The notes under the pieces: generated by a model
What the model was told of the DNA's origin: nothing
The model's database searches: none
What the model saw: the letters and a program-made list of their open reading frames with translations, nothing else
Source: an uncultured Planctomycetales bacterium
Lineage (GTDB): Bacteria > Planctomycetota > Planctomycetia > Pirellulales > S012-138
Direction: 5' to 3'
NCBI GenBank assembly: GCA_937982665.1
Contig: CALJLD010000003.1
Location: 1 to 64,000 of the forward strand
Length of the DNA stretch: 64,000 bases
In this document: positions 8,601 through 15,863 of the stretch, piece by piece
How positions within the stretch are numbered: the stretch's first letter is position 1
Layout: each line of letters opens with the position of its first letter
Position numbers and translations under genes: made by a program

Positions 8601-8878
8601 GTTGCGCCCATGTAGTACAAATCAGGCTGGCCTGGCACTCCGGTCACCGCCGCGGAGCGTCCGCCGCGGAAAGGTCCGATTTCTCGATATTCCAAACCGG
8701 CGTAGAGCGCGTCATCATAAGTGAGCGTTTCCGGCTCTTGAGCGGCGTTGGTTGCCGTGACGTTGGCAGACGTGGCTCGGGCGGAGGCGAGGCTGTTTTG
8801 CACGGCCAGGCCGAAAAGAGCCAGGCACAACAGAACCAGCGGCAAGCGGAATCTCTCAAAGCGATTGCGATGAGTCAT
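5687..8878 (-). CDS. Secreted VPS10/BNR-type beta-propeller protein
   Basis: The 1063-residue product starts at the ATG at 8876-8878, with GGAG 6 bases upstream; an upstream TTG would add four residues. Residues 1-33 form a signal peptide. The body (about 60-780) contains many BNR or Asp-box repeats of the form T.DGG.TW, such as TTNGGESWENI, SVDAGETWEHI, SQDGGKTWEQV and TRDGGENWQDV, as in sortilin/VPS10 and sialidase-like propellers. A Gly-Arg-rich linker (GGGGRGGRGGGG) separates a C-terminal beta-sandwich and helical region. Proteins with this layout are common in Planctomycetes and Acidobacteria and are often labelled glycosyl hydrolase, but no catalytic acid pair is evident. It is probably an extracytoplasmic binding protein or hydrolase. 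It is monocistronic, with a terminator downstream. Confidence 0.85.
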   Translation of the reverse strand: MTHRNRFERFRLPLVLLCLALFGLAVQNSLASARATSANVTATNAAQEPETLTYDDALYAGLEYREIGPFRGGRSAAVTGVPGQPDLYYMGATGGGVWRTTNGGESWENISDGYFGGSIGAVAVSEWDPNVIYVGGGEVTVRGNVSSGNGMWKSVDAGETWEHIGLADTKHIPRIRIHPKNPDLVYVAALGHLYGPNDERGVYRSQDGGKTWEQVLFANENAGACDLILDPNNPRVVYATTWRILRTPYSLESGGEGSGIWKSTDAGDTWTEITHNPGLPQGMVGISGITVSPVDSNRVWAIVEAADGGVFRSEDAGATWRRTSEDRNLRQRAWYYSRIYAGPTDIDEVYVLNVGFHRSTDGGVTFDERIRTPHGDHHDLWIAPEDANRMAVADDGGAQVSYDYGRNFSTMMNQPTAQFYRVTTDNHFPYRIYGAQQDNSTVRIPHRTGGGSITENDWESTAGGESGHIAPDPDDPEIVYGGSYGGLLIRLDHRTGARRNINAWPDNPMGHGAADLAHRFQWNFPIFFSPHDSNTLYTASQVLFKTNNEGQTWIPISPDLTRNDRSKLGPSGGPITKDNTSVEYYATIFAAVESQHEAGVIWCGSDDGLLHITRDGGENWQDVTPGDLPKWAMINSLEVDPHNPGGMYVAATCYKLDDFRPYLYRTKDYGQTWQQITDGIDAEHFTRVVRADPDREGLLYAGTEEGMYISFDDGNSWKSFQLNLPLVPVTDLTIKNKDLIVATQGRSFWVLDDLTPLHELSDKVASADLHIYTPRPTYRTGGGGRGGRGGGGAGANPPGGAVLTFQVADADQPVTLEISEADGDVIQTFSTRRGQDVQPISVNAGLNRFAWNMSYPNAETFPGMILWSGNTRGPRAVPGTYEAKLTVGDVTETTTFEILPDPRVETSQEDLQAQFDFLIEVRDKLTETHRGIRQIRAMRDSINEVLGKVRGQDGMDDLVDLGRSINVELTAIEEALYQTKNESGQDPLNFPIRLNNRLAALAGVVATGDYRPTDQSVAVRDELVPLIDAELAKLKQVVDARVPEFNALVKEKDIPAVSTGGGE

Positions 8879-9101
8879 GGGGTACTCCAAAGGAAACGCA
8901 ACAAGCGTCGCGCGGGCGAAGCAAATATGGGCGGGTCAACGGAAATTGATGGCGAGAATGGCAGGCGGGAGCCCGCTCGCTGAAGTCACTACTTTAGCCA
9001 GATTGGCAGGCGGAAGCTATCTTCGCAGGCTGCCCAAACAGCGAATTCCCTGATCTCCCTCCAGGATTCGCACATTATGAAGTCAACGTTGAGGTAAATC
9101 G

Positions 9102-9587
9102 GTGAGCGCAGCAACCTTCACAGCCCAAGACCTGGCCGGCACCCACAAGCTGGCCGCTGCCCTGGCAAGCTCGTTGCCGCCGGAATCCGGTGCGGTGATC
9201 GCGCTCGATGGTCCGCTAGGGGCAGGGAAAACGCACTTCGTGCAAGGCGTGGCAGCCGCATTGGGCTTTGATCCCGCGAACGTCACCAGCCCTACGTTTG
9301 TCATGATCAACGAGTACCCGGCCGCGCGACCGATCTATCACTTCGATGCCTACCGCATCAAGGATGATGATGAGTTCCTGGAACTGGGCGTGGACGAGTA
9401 CTTTCAATCGCCTGGGGTTTGTCTTGTCGAATGGGCCAGCCGCGTGAGCGACTGTATGCCTCGCGAGCTGCTGAACATCGAGATTCAAGTTGTTGATGAG
9501 CACGTGCGGCGATTTGAGCTGCAGGCCAAGGGTGAGAAGTACGAAACGATGCTACGAGTGATCGAGGAAAATGTGTCGCGACGATGA
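9102..9587 (+). CDS. tsaE: tRNA threonylcarbamoyladenosine biosynthesis ATPase TsaE
   Basis: TsaE is the P-loop ATPase that works with TsaB, TsaC and TsaD to make t6A at position 37 of ANN-decoding tRNAs. The 161-residue product has a Walker A GPLGAGKT at residues 37-44, the SPTF switch-like motif (63-66), the HFDAYR motif (80-85) and the VEW motif (109-111), all diagnostic of the family, and a typical length. The start is a GTG at 9102-9104, chosen because a GAGG ribosome site lies 7 bases upstream and there is no in-frame ATG before the conserved region. It is divergent from the propeller gene and is followed by an unrelated AT-richer island. Confidence 0.95.
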   Translation: MSAATFTAQDLAGTHKLAAALASSLPPESGAVIALDGPLGAGKTHFVQGVAAALGFDPANVTSPTFVMINEYPAARPIYHFDAYRIKDDDEFLELGVDEYFQSPGVCLVEWASRVSDCMPRELLNIEIQVVDEHVRRFELQAKGEKYETMLRVIEENVSRR

Positions 9588-9735
9588 ACCTCGCGTTTTA
9601 CCAGCTATCGGACGTGCAGTAATTCGACGCGTGAAAATCACACCTGGACAGACTATAAAGTACGTCGCAACCTATCATGTCAACCGAAAGCAATGAGGCT
9701 GTGTAAACTGATCGCGTAGCATTTGGGGAGGCAAC

Positions 9736-10421
9736 ATGGCAAAGAAGAAAACAACCCGGCCAAAGCAAACCGCGGCAGGAAATAATAGGAAGCCGAATTT
9801 TGCATATACGGATGTGCCGGGAGCGCTGCGGAACATCCTAAAAGAATCCCAAACCGGCCGATGCCGAACATAATGAACGCCGGGTTGGTGAAAGGATGGG
9901 GAATCAAAGACAATAACGCTGTCACAGCTATTCGTGTGCTCAAGACCCTCGACTTCTTGACGAATGATGGACAACCTACGCAAATCTATCAGGCGTTTAT
10001 GCAAAAGAAAACGGGGCCGGCGGTCCTAGGCGAGCAGATGCGACAGCACTACGCGAAGTTATTCGAATCTTGTCACGAACCGTACAACGAGTCTGATGAC
10101 GAATTAAGGGGGCTATTCAACATTCATGCCGGTGGTAGTGAACAGACCATTCGCCGGCAGATTCAGACTTTTAAGGCTCTCACAGAGTATGCGACATTCG
10201 ATGGACTTCCTAGTGGTGATACAGGCGGTCAAGCGGTGACAGCAAACGGATCGACTCTATCACACGACAACATACACGTATCAGGTGCACACCAAGGTCC
10301 GTCGATACATATCGATCTACATATCCATTTGCCCGAGAACAAAGGGTCGCGTGAATACCAAGCGATTATTGAAGACATCGGGCGGTATATTTTTGGCAGA
10401 GAAGGAACCGGCAATGAGTGA
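9736..10421 (+). pseudogene. DUF5343-like protein, frameshifted near codon 36
   Basis: An ATG at 9736 with a strong GGGGAGG ribosome site 5 bases upstream opens a 45-codon frame (stop 9871-9873) whose product begins MAKKKTTRPK and reaches YTDVPGALRNILKE. The family pattern then continues in another frame as IPNRPMPNIMNAGLVKGWG, through to 10421. Joining the two at about 9841-9848 needs one inserted base in the AAAAGAATCCC stretch. The joined 228-residue protein has the features I associate with DUF5343: the short KLL/ILKEIP opening, the AIRVLKTLDFL helix, the DGQPTQIYQAF segment and a C-terminal IHIDLHIHLPE tail. It overlaps the nuclease gene by 8 bases. It may be a real mutation, a sequencing error in a homopolymer, or translation restarting at the ATG at 9861. 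Function is unknown. Confidence 0.6.
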
Positions 10422-10971
10422 CAACCGGGTAGCAGACTATGCCGCACTATGTGACTCCCTTGTGGAACTTCGTGACAAACACGCAACTCTGGATGTACCG
10501 CCCACAGTTGATGCAGATGCGATCATAGGAGCGCTCCATCAGTTTCAAGAATGCGTGCGCTACTTGAACACAAGACGCTCAAGCGGAGCAATCTTGAACC
10601 TTGCCAGCGAAGCGGACGTGCAGGATGCCGTATACCTAATGTTACGTCCATGGGTGCATGACTTAGTTTCAGAAAACCCAGGTGACAAAGTCGCGAACCG
10701 TTTCGCAATTAAGGATTTCATTTCACGTGCTGCGAAGACTGTCATTGAAGTAAAGTATGTGCGGGATGAACAGCACGGAAAGCGAATATCCAGTGAGATG
10801 CATGATGACATCGAAAACTACCGACATCATCCTCATTGCAAGACAATCGTATTCTTTCTATACGATCCGAACTCGCTGATACCCGATGAGCAGAGTTTAC
10901 GAGAGCAGATTGAAGAAGATCGCCTTTACAGTGGAAAGGCACTTCGATGCGTGCTTGTTCTTAAGCCGTGA
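10414..10971 (+). CDS. PD-(D/E)XK nuclease-fold protein (DpnII/MboI-like)
   Basis: The 185-residue product starts at the ATG at 10414, inside the end of the preceding frame (ATGAGTGA overlap), so the two are probably translationally coupled. An N-terminal helical part (1-65) is followed by a core with helix DVQDAVYLMLRPW, then AIKDFIS (D101) and VIEVKYV (E112 and K114). This is the acidic-(x)-ExK signature of PD-(D/E)XK nucleases, and most resembles the REase_DpnII-MboI group. It ends with a strand-helix pair (TIVFFLYDP). The protein is too small for a complete restriction enzyme with its own recognition domain, and no methyltransferase is nearby. A defence or DNA-repair role together with the DUF5343-like partner is an inference. 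Codon use looks AT-richer than the flanking genes, which fits recent transfer. Confidence 0.7.
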   Translation: MSDNRVADYAALCDSLVELRDKHATLDVPPTVDADAIIGALHQFQECVRYLNTRRSSGAILNLASEADVQDAVYLMLRPWVHDLVSENPGDKVANRFAIKDFISRAAKTVIEVKYVRDEQHGKRISSEMHDDIENYRHHPHCKTIVFFLYDPNSLIPDEQSLREQIEEDRLYSGKALRCVLVLKP

Positions 10972-11308
10972 TTTCGAGCGGAGCGCGCGGCAGGGGAAGC
11001 TTGGCTCGATGATTGACCTGGAAGGGCTTGAGCCGCCGCGTCCGCCGGTTGCATCTGCCGTTAATGATGGAACGTCGTAGGTGCGCGCTTGCATTCCTTC
11101 AAGGCAATCCTGCGCATCCAGGCAAACTCGGCATTTCGTAATTTCATCGCTAGCTGTATGATCGAGGCGCTTTTGGCGATTTCCGCAATTTATTCCGGCG
11201 TGGTTGCCGAAGAGTCATTCGATACGGCTGCACGCTGACCAATCGCCATGTTGCTATCACTTGCGATGCGCGGCTTCTCGATTTCGACCCTTTGAAAGGT
11301 CCTTTGCG
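10972..11308. other. Intergenic region without a supported gene
   Basis: This 337-base stretch separates the nuclease gene from the DUF420 gene. Short open frames are present on both strands but lack ribosome sites or recognisable domains. The only regulatory sign is a GAAAGG sequence at 11294-11299 that serves as ribosome site for the DUF420 start at 11309. Confidence 0.5.
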
Positions 11309-11776
11309 ATGGACGGATTCCTGGGCACGCGAGCCTCGCTGATGATGGACGTTGTGTTCCTGGCGATGTTTGCTGTGGTTCCGGTCTTGGGGTGGAGCAT
11401 CTATCAGGTCAAATACCGTCATCGGTACCTGCTGCACAAACGCGTGCAGGTGGTCATGTCCGCCGTGCTGCTGGTGGCCGTGGGCTTATTTGAATTGGAC
11501 GTCCGCTTGAATGGTTGGGAAGAGGGCGCGAGTGCCTCGCCGTATTACGGTTCCACGTTGAATACCGTGCTGGGCGTTCATCTGGTGTTTGCCATCAGCA
11601 CGTTCTTGCTTTGGACGTTTGTGGTCATCCAAGCGCTGCGCAAAATCCCCAGCCCTCCTGGCCCTTGCGACTACAGCCCCAAACACATTCGCCTGGCGCG
11701 GATTGCGGCCATTGATATGTGTTTGACGTCCGTGACCGGCTGGACGTTCTACTGGATGGCGTTCATGGCTTCTTGA
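11309..11776 (+). CDS. DUF420 family membrane protein
   Basis: The 155-residue protein has four predicted membrane helices: about 8-28 (MMDVVFLAMFAVVPVLG), 43-60, 84-105 and 133-153. Conserved His residues sit at helix ends (HKRVQ, LGVHLVF and SPKHIRLARIAA), the pattern of DUF420, a family often found near cytochrome oxidase and copper genes and related to CtaM/YozB. The start at 11309 is chosen because GAAAGG precedes it and the upstream extension is not membrane-like. No oxidase genes are nearby here. Its 3' end overlaps the end of the convergent HTH/alpha-CTD gene by 14 bases. Role is unknown; a respiratory assembly function is inferred from the family only. Confidence 0.8.
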   Translation: MDGFLGTRASLMMDVVFLAMFAVVPVLGWSIYQVKYRHRYLLHKRVQVVMSAVLLVAVGLFELDVRLNGWEEGASASPYYGSTLNTVLGVHLVFAISTFLLWTFVVIQALRKIPSPPGPCDYSPKHIRLARIAAIDMCLTSVTGWTFYWMAFMAS

Positions 11777-12461
11777 TCTTCCGTTTCCGTTTTCGCTTGC
11801 GATTGTTCGCCGCCGCAACGCGTGGTGGAGTCAGCCGGTTGGTGGGAAAACCATTCACGGCCAAAGCTCGCGCAATTTGCTGCAGCGAAATGGGACCGAC
11901 GCCGGGTAAGAGCATCAAGTCCTCATAGGTGCGCAGCAGCAATTCTTTCACGGTTTCAATGCCTGAGCGATTGATGATGTGAAGCAAGCGCGTGGATAGG
12001 CCGAGCTGGGCAACATTTGTTATGCGTTGCTGCGCAAATAATTTTGTTCCCGTTTGTTGTGCGCTCTGCAATTCTTCCTCTGCCTGGCGTTGTTGATAGG
12101 CTTTCAAACGGCAAAGCTGACATGGTGGATGGATGTGGCAGCGACATCGTGGGCACCACACAACGATGGCCTGGCCGTCTCTGTTGTGGTTATTGATGGC
12201 TTTGATCAGGCATTCCGCTTCCGCGTTGGGATTTGTCTCACACTCGTCCGTGTCAGCCGCATCTTCGTCTGTGGAACTTTCGCGGAAGCGTTGCCGCAAT
12301 GCCGCCTCGTCGTAGCGGCCTTGCCGAATCTGGTGGACGGTGGAGATGCTCAGGCCAGTCGCGCGTGAGATTTCGCGCGAGGAACAGCCGGACGAAACGA
12401 GTTCTCGCACGCGTCGAGCCAGGCGAGGTGTGACATTGGCGCAGTTGTTTGTGTGCATGGC
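11763..12461 (-). CDS. HTH, zinc-knuckle and RNA polymerase alpha-CTD-like protein
   Basis: From the ATG at 12459-12461 this encodes 232 residues with three parts. Residues 10-47 are a resolvase-type helix-turn-helix (SSREISRATGLSISTVHQI). Residues 101-117 form a Cys/His cluster (C102, C105, C107, H108, H110, C113, C116) that could bind zinc. Residues 146-207 align closely with the C-terminal domain of the RNA polymerase alpha subunit: TVKELLLRT then LLPGVGPISLQQI, the helix-hairpin-helix that binds UP elements and activators. A very basic tail (KRKRKRK) follows. I know of no named family with this order. It could be a transcription regulator that mimics alpha-CTD. The frame is open to 12815, but the long extension is low-complexity and overlaps the next gene, so the short start is preferred. 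Confidence 0.65.
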   Translation of the reverse strand, partial: AMHTNNCANVTPRLARRVRELVSSGCSSREISRATGLSISTVHQIRQGRYDEAALRQRFRESSTDEDAADTDECETNPNAEAECLIKAINNHNRDGQAIVVWCPRCRCHIHPPCQLCRLKAYQQRQAEEELQSAQQTGTKLFAQQRITNVAQLGLSTRLLHIINRSGIETVKELLLRTYEDLMLLPGVGPISLQQIARALAVNGFPTNRLTPPRVAAANNRKRKRKRKIKKP

Positions 12462-12516
12462 TTGTTTGGGTAGAGGACGGTTTGTTTTGGAGACGGCTGA
12501 GGTTGGCGATGCCCGA

Positions 12517-12921
12517 TTAGCCAGCCATGCGTTTGATGTCGTCAAACTCGAGGGCACATTCGGGAGAATCAGCTTCGGCGGGGTCATCTTCGGGCGAGTC
12601 ATCGTCGTCAAGTTCCATGTCATCCGCGCATCGCGCCAGGAGTTCCGCGGCGATCCCTCGCCAGAATTTCTCGAGCTCGTCGTCCGTCCAGATGCGGCCA
12701 GCTTCCGCACGCAGCCGCGCCGCGTCGTAGGCGATACGTTCTGGCGAGGGAAGGTATTCCGAAACATGCCCACAGTGGGTGCAGCGGTTGTGCCAGGAGA
12801 TTCGGCCCCGCGCATCGACGGTTTGGACGTGTCGCATCCAGGTACCGCCGCACGCCTCGCAATGCCAGAAGTCGCCGGCGTATTCGTTCGCGCCTTTGTA
12901 GAGTTGTTTCTTCTTCCGCAT
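12517..12921 (-). CDS. Small zinc-ribbon protein
   Basis: The 134-residue product begins MRKKKQLYKG at the ATG at 12919-12921, with a GGGGC sequence 6-10 bases upstream. An N-terminal zinc ribbon is formed by CEAC (residues 21-24) and CTHC (47-50), separated by a beta-hairpin with Trp and His. A helical middle (YDAARLRAEAG, DELEKFWRGIA) and a strongly acidic C-terminal region (ELDDDDSPEDDPAE) follow. I do not recognise a family. The gene lies 55 bases upstream of the HTH/alpha-CTD gene on the same strand, so the two are likely co-transcribed. A nucleic-acid-binding or transcription-associated role is inferred from the zinc ribbon and the context. Confidence 0.55.
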   Translation of the reverse strand: MRKKKQLYKGANEYAGDFWHCEACGGTWMRHVQTVDARGRISWHNRCTHCGHVSEYLPSPERIAYDAARLRAEAGRIWTDDELEKFWRGIAAELLARCADDMELDDDDSPEDDPAEADSPECALEFDDIKRMAG

Positions 12922-13046
12922 GTTTTGCCCCGTGTGTTTGAGTGTTGAGGAGTTGAAGATTTGGATGTCAGGAAGTTTTGAGCCGTGGAGTTTGTGGTGC
13001 TTTAAGGCGAGTTGAACGTGATGCAAACTGGAACGGTTCTGGTCAA

Positions 13047-13295
13047 TCACCAGCGGGGGAGTTCAACCTCAAGCAGTTGCACTTCTCTGGCGATTTGCCG
13101 CAGCAGCGCGGCGAGTTGTTCAAGCGGTTCGCCCGCGTCAGTCAGCGTGACTTCCGCACTCAGTTGGAGACCCCAATCGCGGACTGGTGCCGTTGTCCAC
13201 TCCACCAGGTCCGGATTGAGTTTCGGGAGGACCGCCGCTGCGGCGGTTAATCGTGCCTGCGCACGTTCATCCAAGCTGGCTTGAGGTGCCAACAT
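13047..13295 (-). CDS. Small helical hypothetical protein
   Basis: The 82-residue product starts at the ATG at 13293-13295, preceded by AAAGGGGC with suitable spacing. It is mainly helical (LDERAQARLTAAAAVLPKL; EQLAALLRQIAREVQLLEVEL) with a central strand-rich stretch. No family is recognised. It overlaps the end of the disrupted upstream gene by 49 bases in another frame and is followed by the zinc-ribbon gene, so it belongs to the same minus-strand cassette. Its composition and start signal support it as a gene, but the evidence is moderate. Confidence 0.5.
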   Translation of the reverse strand: MLAPQASLDERAQARLTAAAAVLPKLNPDLVEWTTAPVRDWGLQLSAEVTLTDAGEPLEQLAALLRQIAREVQLLEVELPRW

Positions 13296-13594
13296 CTGCT
13301 GCCCCTTTCGTGAAAGGCCGGGATCTGGGTTATCGCAATGGGTGCGACTTGTTTCCGGATGTGCAGATTAACGGCCAGGTTGTCATAAGCGCGGACATGT
13401 TTGCCATCTTTTTTGAGTTCTCAGGATTTTCTCTCGATGACCGCTTTGGCGTGTTTGGCGTTGTTGGTGCGGTAGAAACAATGAGCGCAGGGAGCGGCGG
13501 TGGCAGCGGCAAAACGCGCGATTTTGCTAGCGATGCTGCCTTGACTCGGCTTGACCGCATTCGCCGCTACCGGCACGATGCCGCCACTGCGCAA
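13247..13594 (-). pseudogene. Hypothetical cassette gene with an in-frame TGA
   Basis: On the minus strand one frame reads from a TTG at 13592-13594 through 57 codons with a CAHC motif (APCAHCFYRTNNAKHAKAVIERKS), meets a TGA at 13421-13423, then continues in the same frame for 57 more codons of natural-looking protein (ELKKDGKHVRAYDN, then HIRKQVAPIAITQIPAFHERG) to the TAA at 13247-13249. No start codon lies soon after the TGA. The two halves read as one 115-residue protein with a nonsense codon. A GTG at 13574-13576 is an alternative start. The 5' end is uncertain because the frame has no ATG and ends at a stop at 13652. Disruption, sequencing error or stop-codon readthrough are all possible. 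Confidence 0.4.
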
Positions 13595-13658
13595 GAAGTC
13601 AATTTTTCTCCCGTGCGTACCCCTTCTCTTGCCACCTAGCCCTCGCCTTCTTCACGCA

Positions 13659-14813
13659 ATGCCCATCACCCTGGTTCACGACTGGTTGACCGGCATGCGT
13701 GGTGGTGAGAAGTGCCTGGAAGTGGCGTGCCGCAATTTTCCGGACGCGGAGTTGCTCACGCTGTTGCACGATCAGGGGAAGACCTCGCCGATCATTGAGG
13801 CGATGCGGATTCGCACGAGCTACCTGCAACGTTTGCCAGGGCGGAAGCACTATCGATACATGTTGCCGATGATGCCCCGGGCGATTGAACGGCTGCGGCC
13901 CGACGCCGAGAGCGAATTGGTCTTGAGCTTCAGCCATGCGGTGGCCAAGAGCGTTGTCCCGCCGCAAGACGTACCGCATGTGTGCTATTGCTTTACGCCA
14001 ATGCGATATGCCTGGCAGCTTCGCGGCGATTACTTTCGCACGGAAACGCCTGAAGGCAAGATTGGCGTTTTCTCCGGCAAACTGTTGCGCACGCCCATGG
14101 CGGCCGCCCGGGACGTGCTTTTGGATCGGATCCGCAACTGGGATCAGCAGACGTCTGATCGCGTAACGCATTACGTGGCGATCAGCCGGACAATCCGCGA
14201 CCGCATTCGCGATTGTTATGGTCGCGACAGCACAGTCATCTATCCGCCAGTCGACACGGAGTACTACACGCCAGCCGACGTGCCGCGCAAGGGCTTCTAT
14301 CTGTGCGTGTCCGCGTTGGCACCGTACAAGCGAATCGACCTGGCGGTAGAAGCCTGCAACCGCAGCCGGCGAAAGCTGGTTGTCATCGGCAGTGGGCAAG
14401 ATCTGGCGAGGCTGGAACGCATCGCCGGGCCGACAATTGAACTTCGCGGCTGGCAACCGGATGAGGCCATCCGTGACGCCTTGCGGCGATGCAGAGCGTT
14501 GTTGTTCCCGGGATTGGAGGACTTTGGCATCGTTCCGCTGGAGGCGCAAGCATGCGGCGCGGCGGTGATTGCCTTTGGGCAAGGCGGAGCGACGGAAACA
14601 ATCCTGCCGCCAAGTCATTCGCTGCCGGGGACCGGATTGTTCTTTGCCGAGCAAAACCCTGACGCGCTGAACGAAGCGATCGACGAATTCGAGCGATCAC
14701 CGGAGAGTTTCTGTGCAACTCGCGCTCGGCAGCAAGCGGAGCGCTTCGCCACTGCTCGATTTGAGCGGGAGTTGATGGCGTTTCTTGGGCAAGTCCGCAG
14801 TGGCGTTCGCTGA
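13659..14813 (+). CDS. Family 4 glycosyltransferase
   Basis: The 384-residue product is a GT-B fold transferase that moves a sugar from a nucleotide-sugar donor to a surface-polysaccharide or lipid acceptor. The N-terminal domain opens with ITLVHDWLTGMRGGEK, the acceptor-side Gly-rich loop. The C-terminal domain has APYKRIDLAVEAC, VVIGSGQD, RGWQPDEAIRDALRRC and FPGLEDFGIVPLEAQACG, the family 4 donor-binding motif with the EDFGIxxxEA Glu pair. The ATG at 13659 gives the standard N-terminus; the frame is open further upstream but codes nothing family-like. It is convergent with a sulfotransferase gene. Substrates cannot be read from sequence. Confidence 0.9.
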   Translation: MPITLVHDWLTGMRGGEKCLEVACRNFPDAELLTLLHDQGKTSPIIEAMRIRTSYLQRLPGRKHYRYMLPMMPRAIERLRPDAESELVLSFSHAVAKSVVPPQDVPHVCYCFTPMRYAWQLRGDYFRTETPEGKIGVFSGKLLRTPMAAARDVLLDRIRNWDQQTSDRVTHYVAISRTIRDRIRDCYGRDSTVIYPPVDTEYYTPADVPRKGFYLCVSALAPYKRIDLAVEACNRSRRKLVVIGSGQDLARLERIAGPTIELRGWQPDEAIRDALRRCRALLFPGLEDFGIVPLEAQACGAAVIAFGQGGATETILPPSHSLPGTGLFFAEQNPDALNEAIDEFERSPESFCATRARQQAERFATARFERELMAFLGQVRSGVR

Positions 14814-14840
14814 GCGGCGGCCATTTCGTCATCAGCAGTC

Positions 14841-15689
14841 TTATGACTTAAGCAGCCCTAGCATGCGGCGGATGCGATAGAACTTGGGGAAGTAGCGTTC
14901 TTTGATGTCCGCCGTTGAGATGTCGTCTAGCGAATAGCCAAACGACTCGCTCAATTCAACGGTGCGCGGGTATTTGCGAATGAGCTTCCAGTCAACCGGG
15001 GCGGTCTTGGATGAGAAGCGATCCGTCCTTTTTTCTCCGCGTTCCGGACGCTCGCGCACAGGAAGTTCCAGAAAGCGGCAGAGCTCCGCAAACGCTCCAG
15101 TTTCTTTGCGAAAGATCTCTTCGTAACGGCACACGTGAAACGGGACGTCAGGGAATTGTTGTTGGAGTTCTTTGCCGTAGGAGTGGATCTCCGTCCACCA
15201 AAACAAACACTTCTCGTACAGTGTCATCTCCGGCCAGGCTGCGGCGAGCTCCGGCTGTTGTGCGCCTTCATCAAACGGCGTTAGCGCCACCGCTTCGGTC
15301 CAATCTCCTCTGTCGTAGACATTGTGAGTGGCCATGGAGAGCGCGGTGGTCACGGGGTGCCGGATAAGTTGCACGAGCTTGATCCGGCCTTTGAATTCCT
15401 CGGCAAGCAGAGGAATTGCGGAATAGGCTGGCCATCCCGTCTCGATGTAGTGTTTGTTCTGCAGCACCTCTTTGACATGGGAAAAGTGCTTGGCGATTGT
15501 CTCAATGCCTAACATTTCCCGGTTGCGGTCTCCGATGCGAAAGTAGTGTCGGGGTTGATAGTGGATTTGCTGCAGTGGCTCATGGACCACTTCCGCGATG
15601 TCCGAGTACGTAGATTCAAGCTCCGCCGCGAACCATTGCGTAGCGCAGCGGCCGGTGGAGATGAAAAATGTTGCGGTGGAATCAGCCAT
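14841..15689 (-). CDS. Sulfotransferase family protein
   Basis: This encodes about 282 residues of a PAPS-dependent sulfotransferase fold, which transfers sulfate to a carbohydrate or other acceptor. The 5'-phosphosulfate loop is FFISTGRCATQWF (from residue 8), and the 3'-phosphate motif is LVQLIRHPVTTALS, the RxxxxxxxS pattern. A CRYEEIF segment and a C-terminal helix-rich lid follow. The ATG at 15687-15689 is chosen because the P-loop-like motif then lies about 8 residues in, as in relatives; the frame extends to 15746. It sits beside two glycosyltransferase genes, which fits sulfation of a surface glycan. The acceptor is unknown. Confidence 0.85.
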   Translation of the reverse strand: MADSTATFFISTGRCATQWFAAELESTYSDIAEVVHEPLQQIHYQPRHYFRIGDRNREMLGIETIAKHFSHVKEVLQNKHYIETGWPAYSAIPLLAEEFKGRIKLVQLIRHPVTTALSMATHNVYDRGDWTEAVALTPFDEGAQQPELAAAWPEMTLYEKCLFWWTEIHSYGKELQQQFPDVPFHVCRYEEIFRKETGAFAELCRFLELPVRERPERGEKRTDRFSSKTAPVDWKLIRKYPRTVELSESFGYSLDDISTADIKERYFPKFYRIRRMLGLLKS

Positions 15690-15863
15690 GGGACGCAGAG
15701 GGAGGAGTGAGTTTGGAAGAGCCATCAACGCGGCCTGGCTGGTCACAGATCAACTGGGCTCATCTGAGACGCGCTGTGCAAAACACGTCTGGCCAGGGCG
15801 TAAGCCAAGTGTTGGCGTCGCTTGTTGGTTGTCTTGGAGCGGCTGCTTCGTGCACCGCATCAG

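Noticed and set aside
5924..8983. A 1019-codon plus-strand open frame opposite the BNR-propeller gene
   Set aside because: It mirrors the minus-strand gene, has no ribosome site or domain, and the minus-strand frame has a signal peptide, start signal and clear Asp-box repeats.
12340..12948. A 202-codon plus-strand frame across the HTH and zinc-ribbon genes
   Set aside because: The minus-strand frames carry recognisable HTH, alpha-CTD and zinc-ribbon motifs; the plus frame has none.
13253..13639. A 128-codon plus-strand frame and a 76-codon minus-strand frame in the same stretch
   Set aside because: Neither has a ribosome site or natural motif pattern. The third minus frame, interrupted by one TGA, looks much more like protein.
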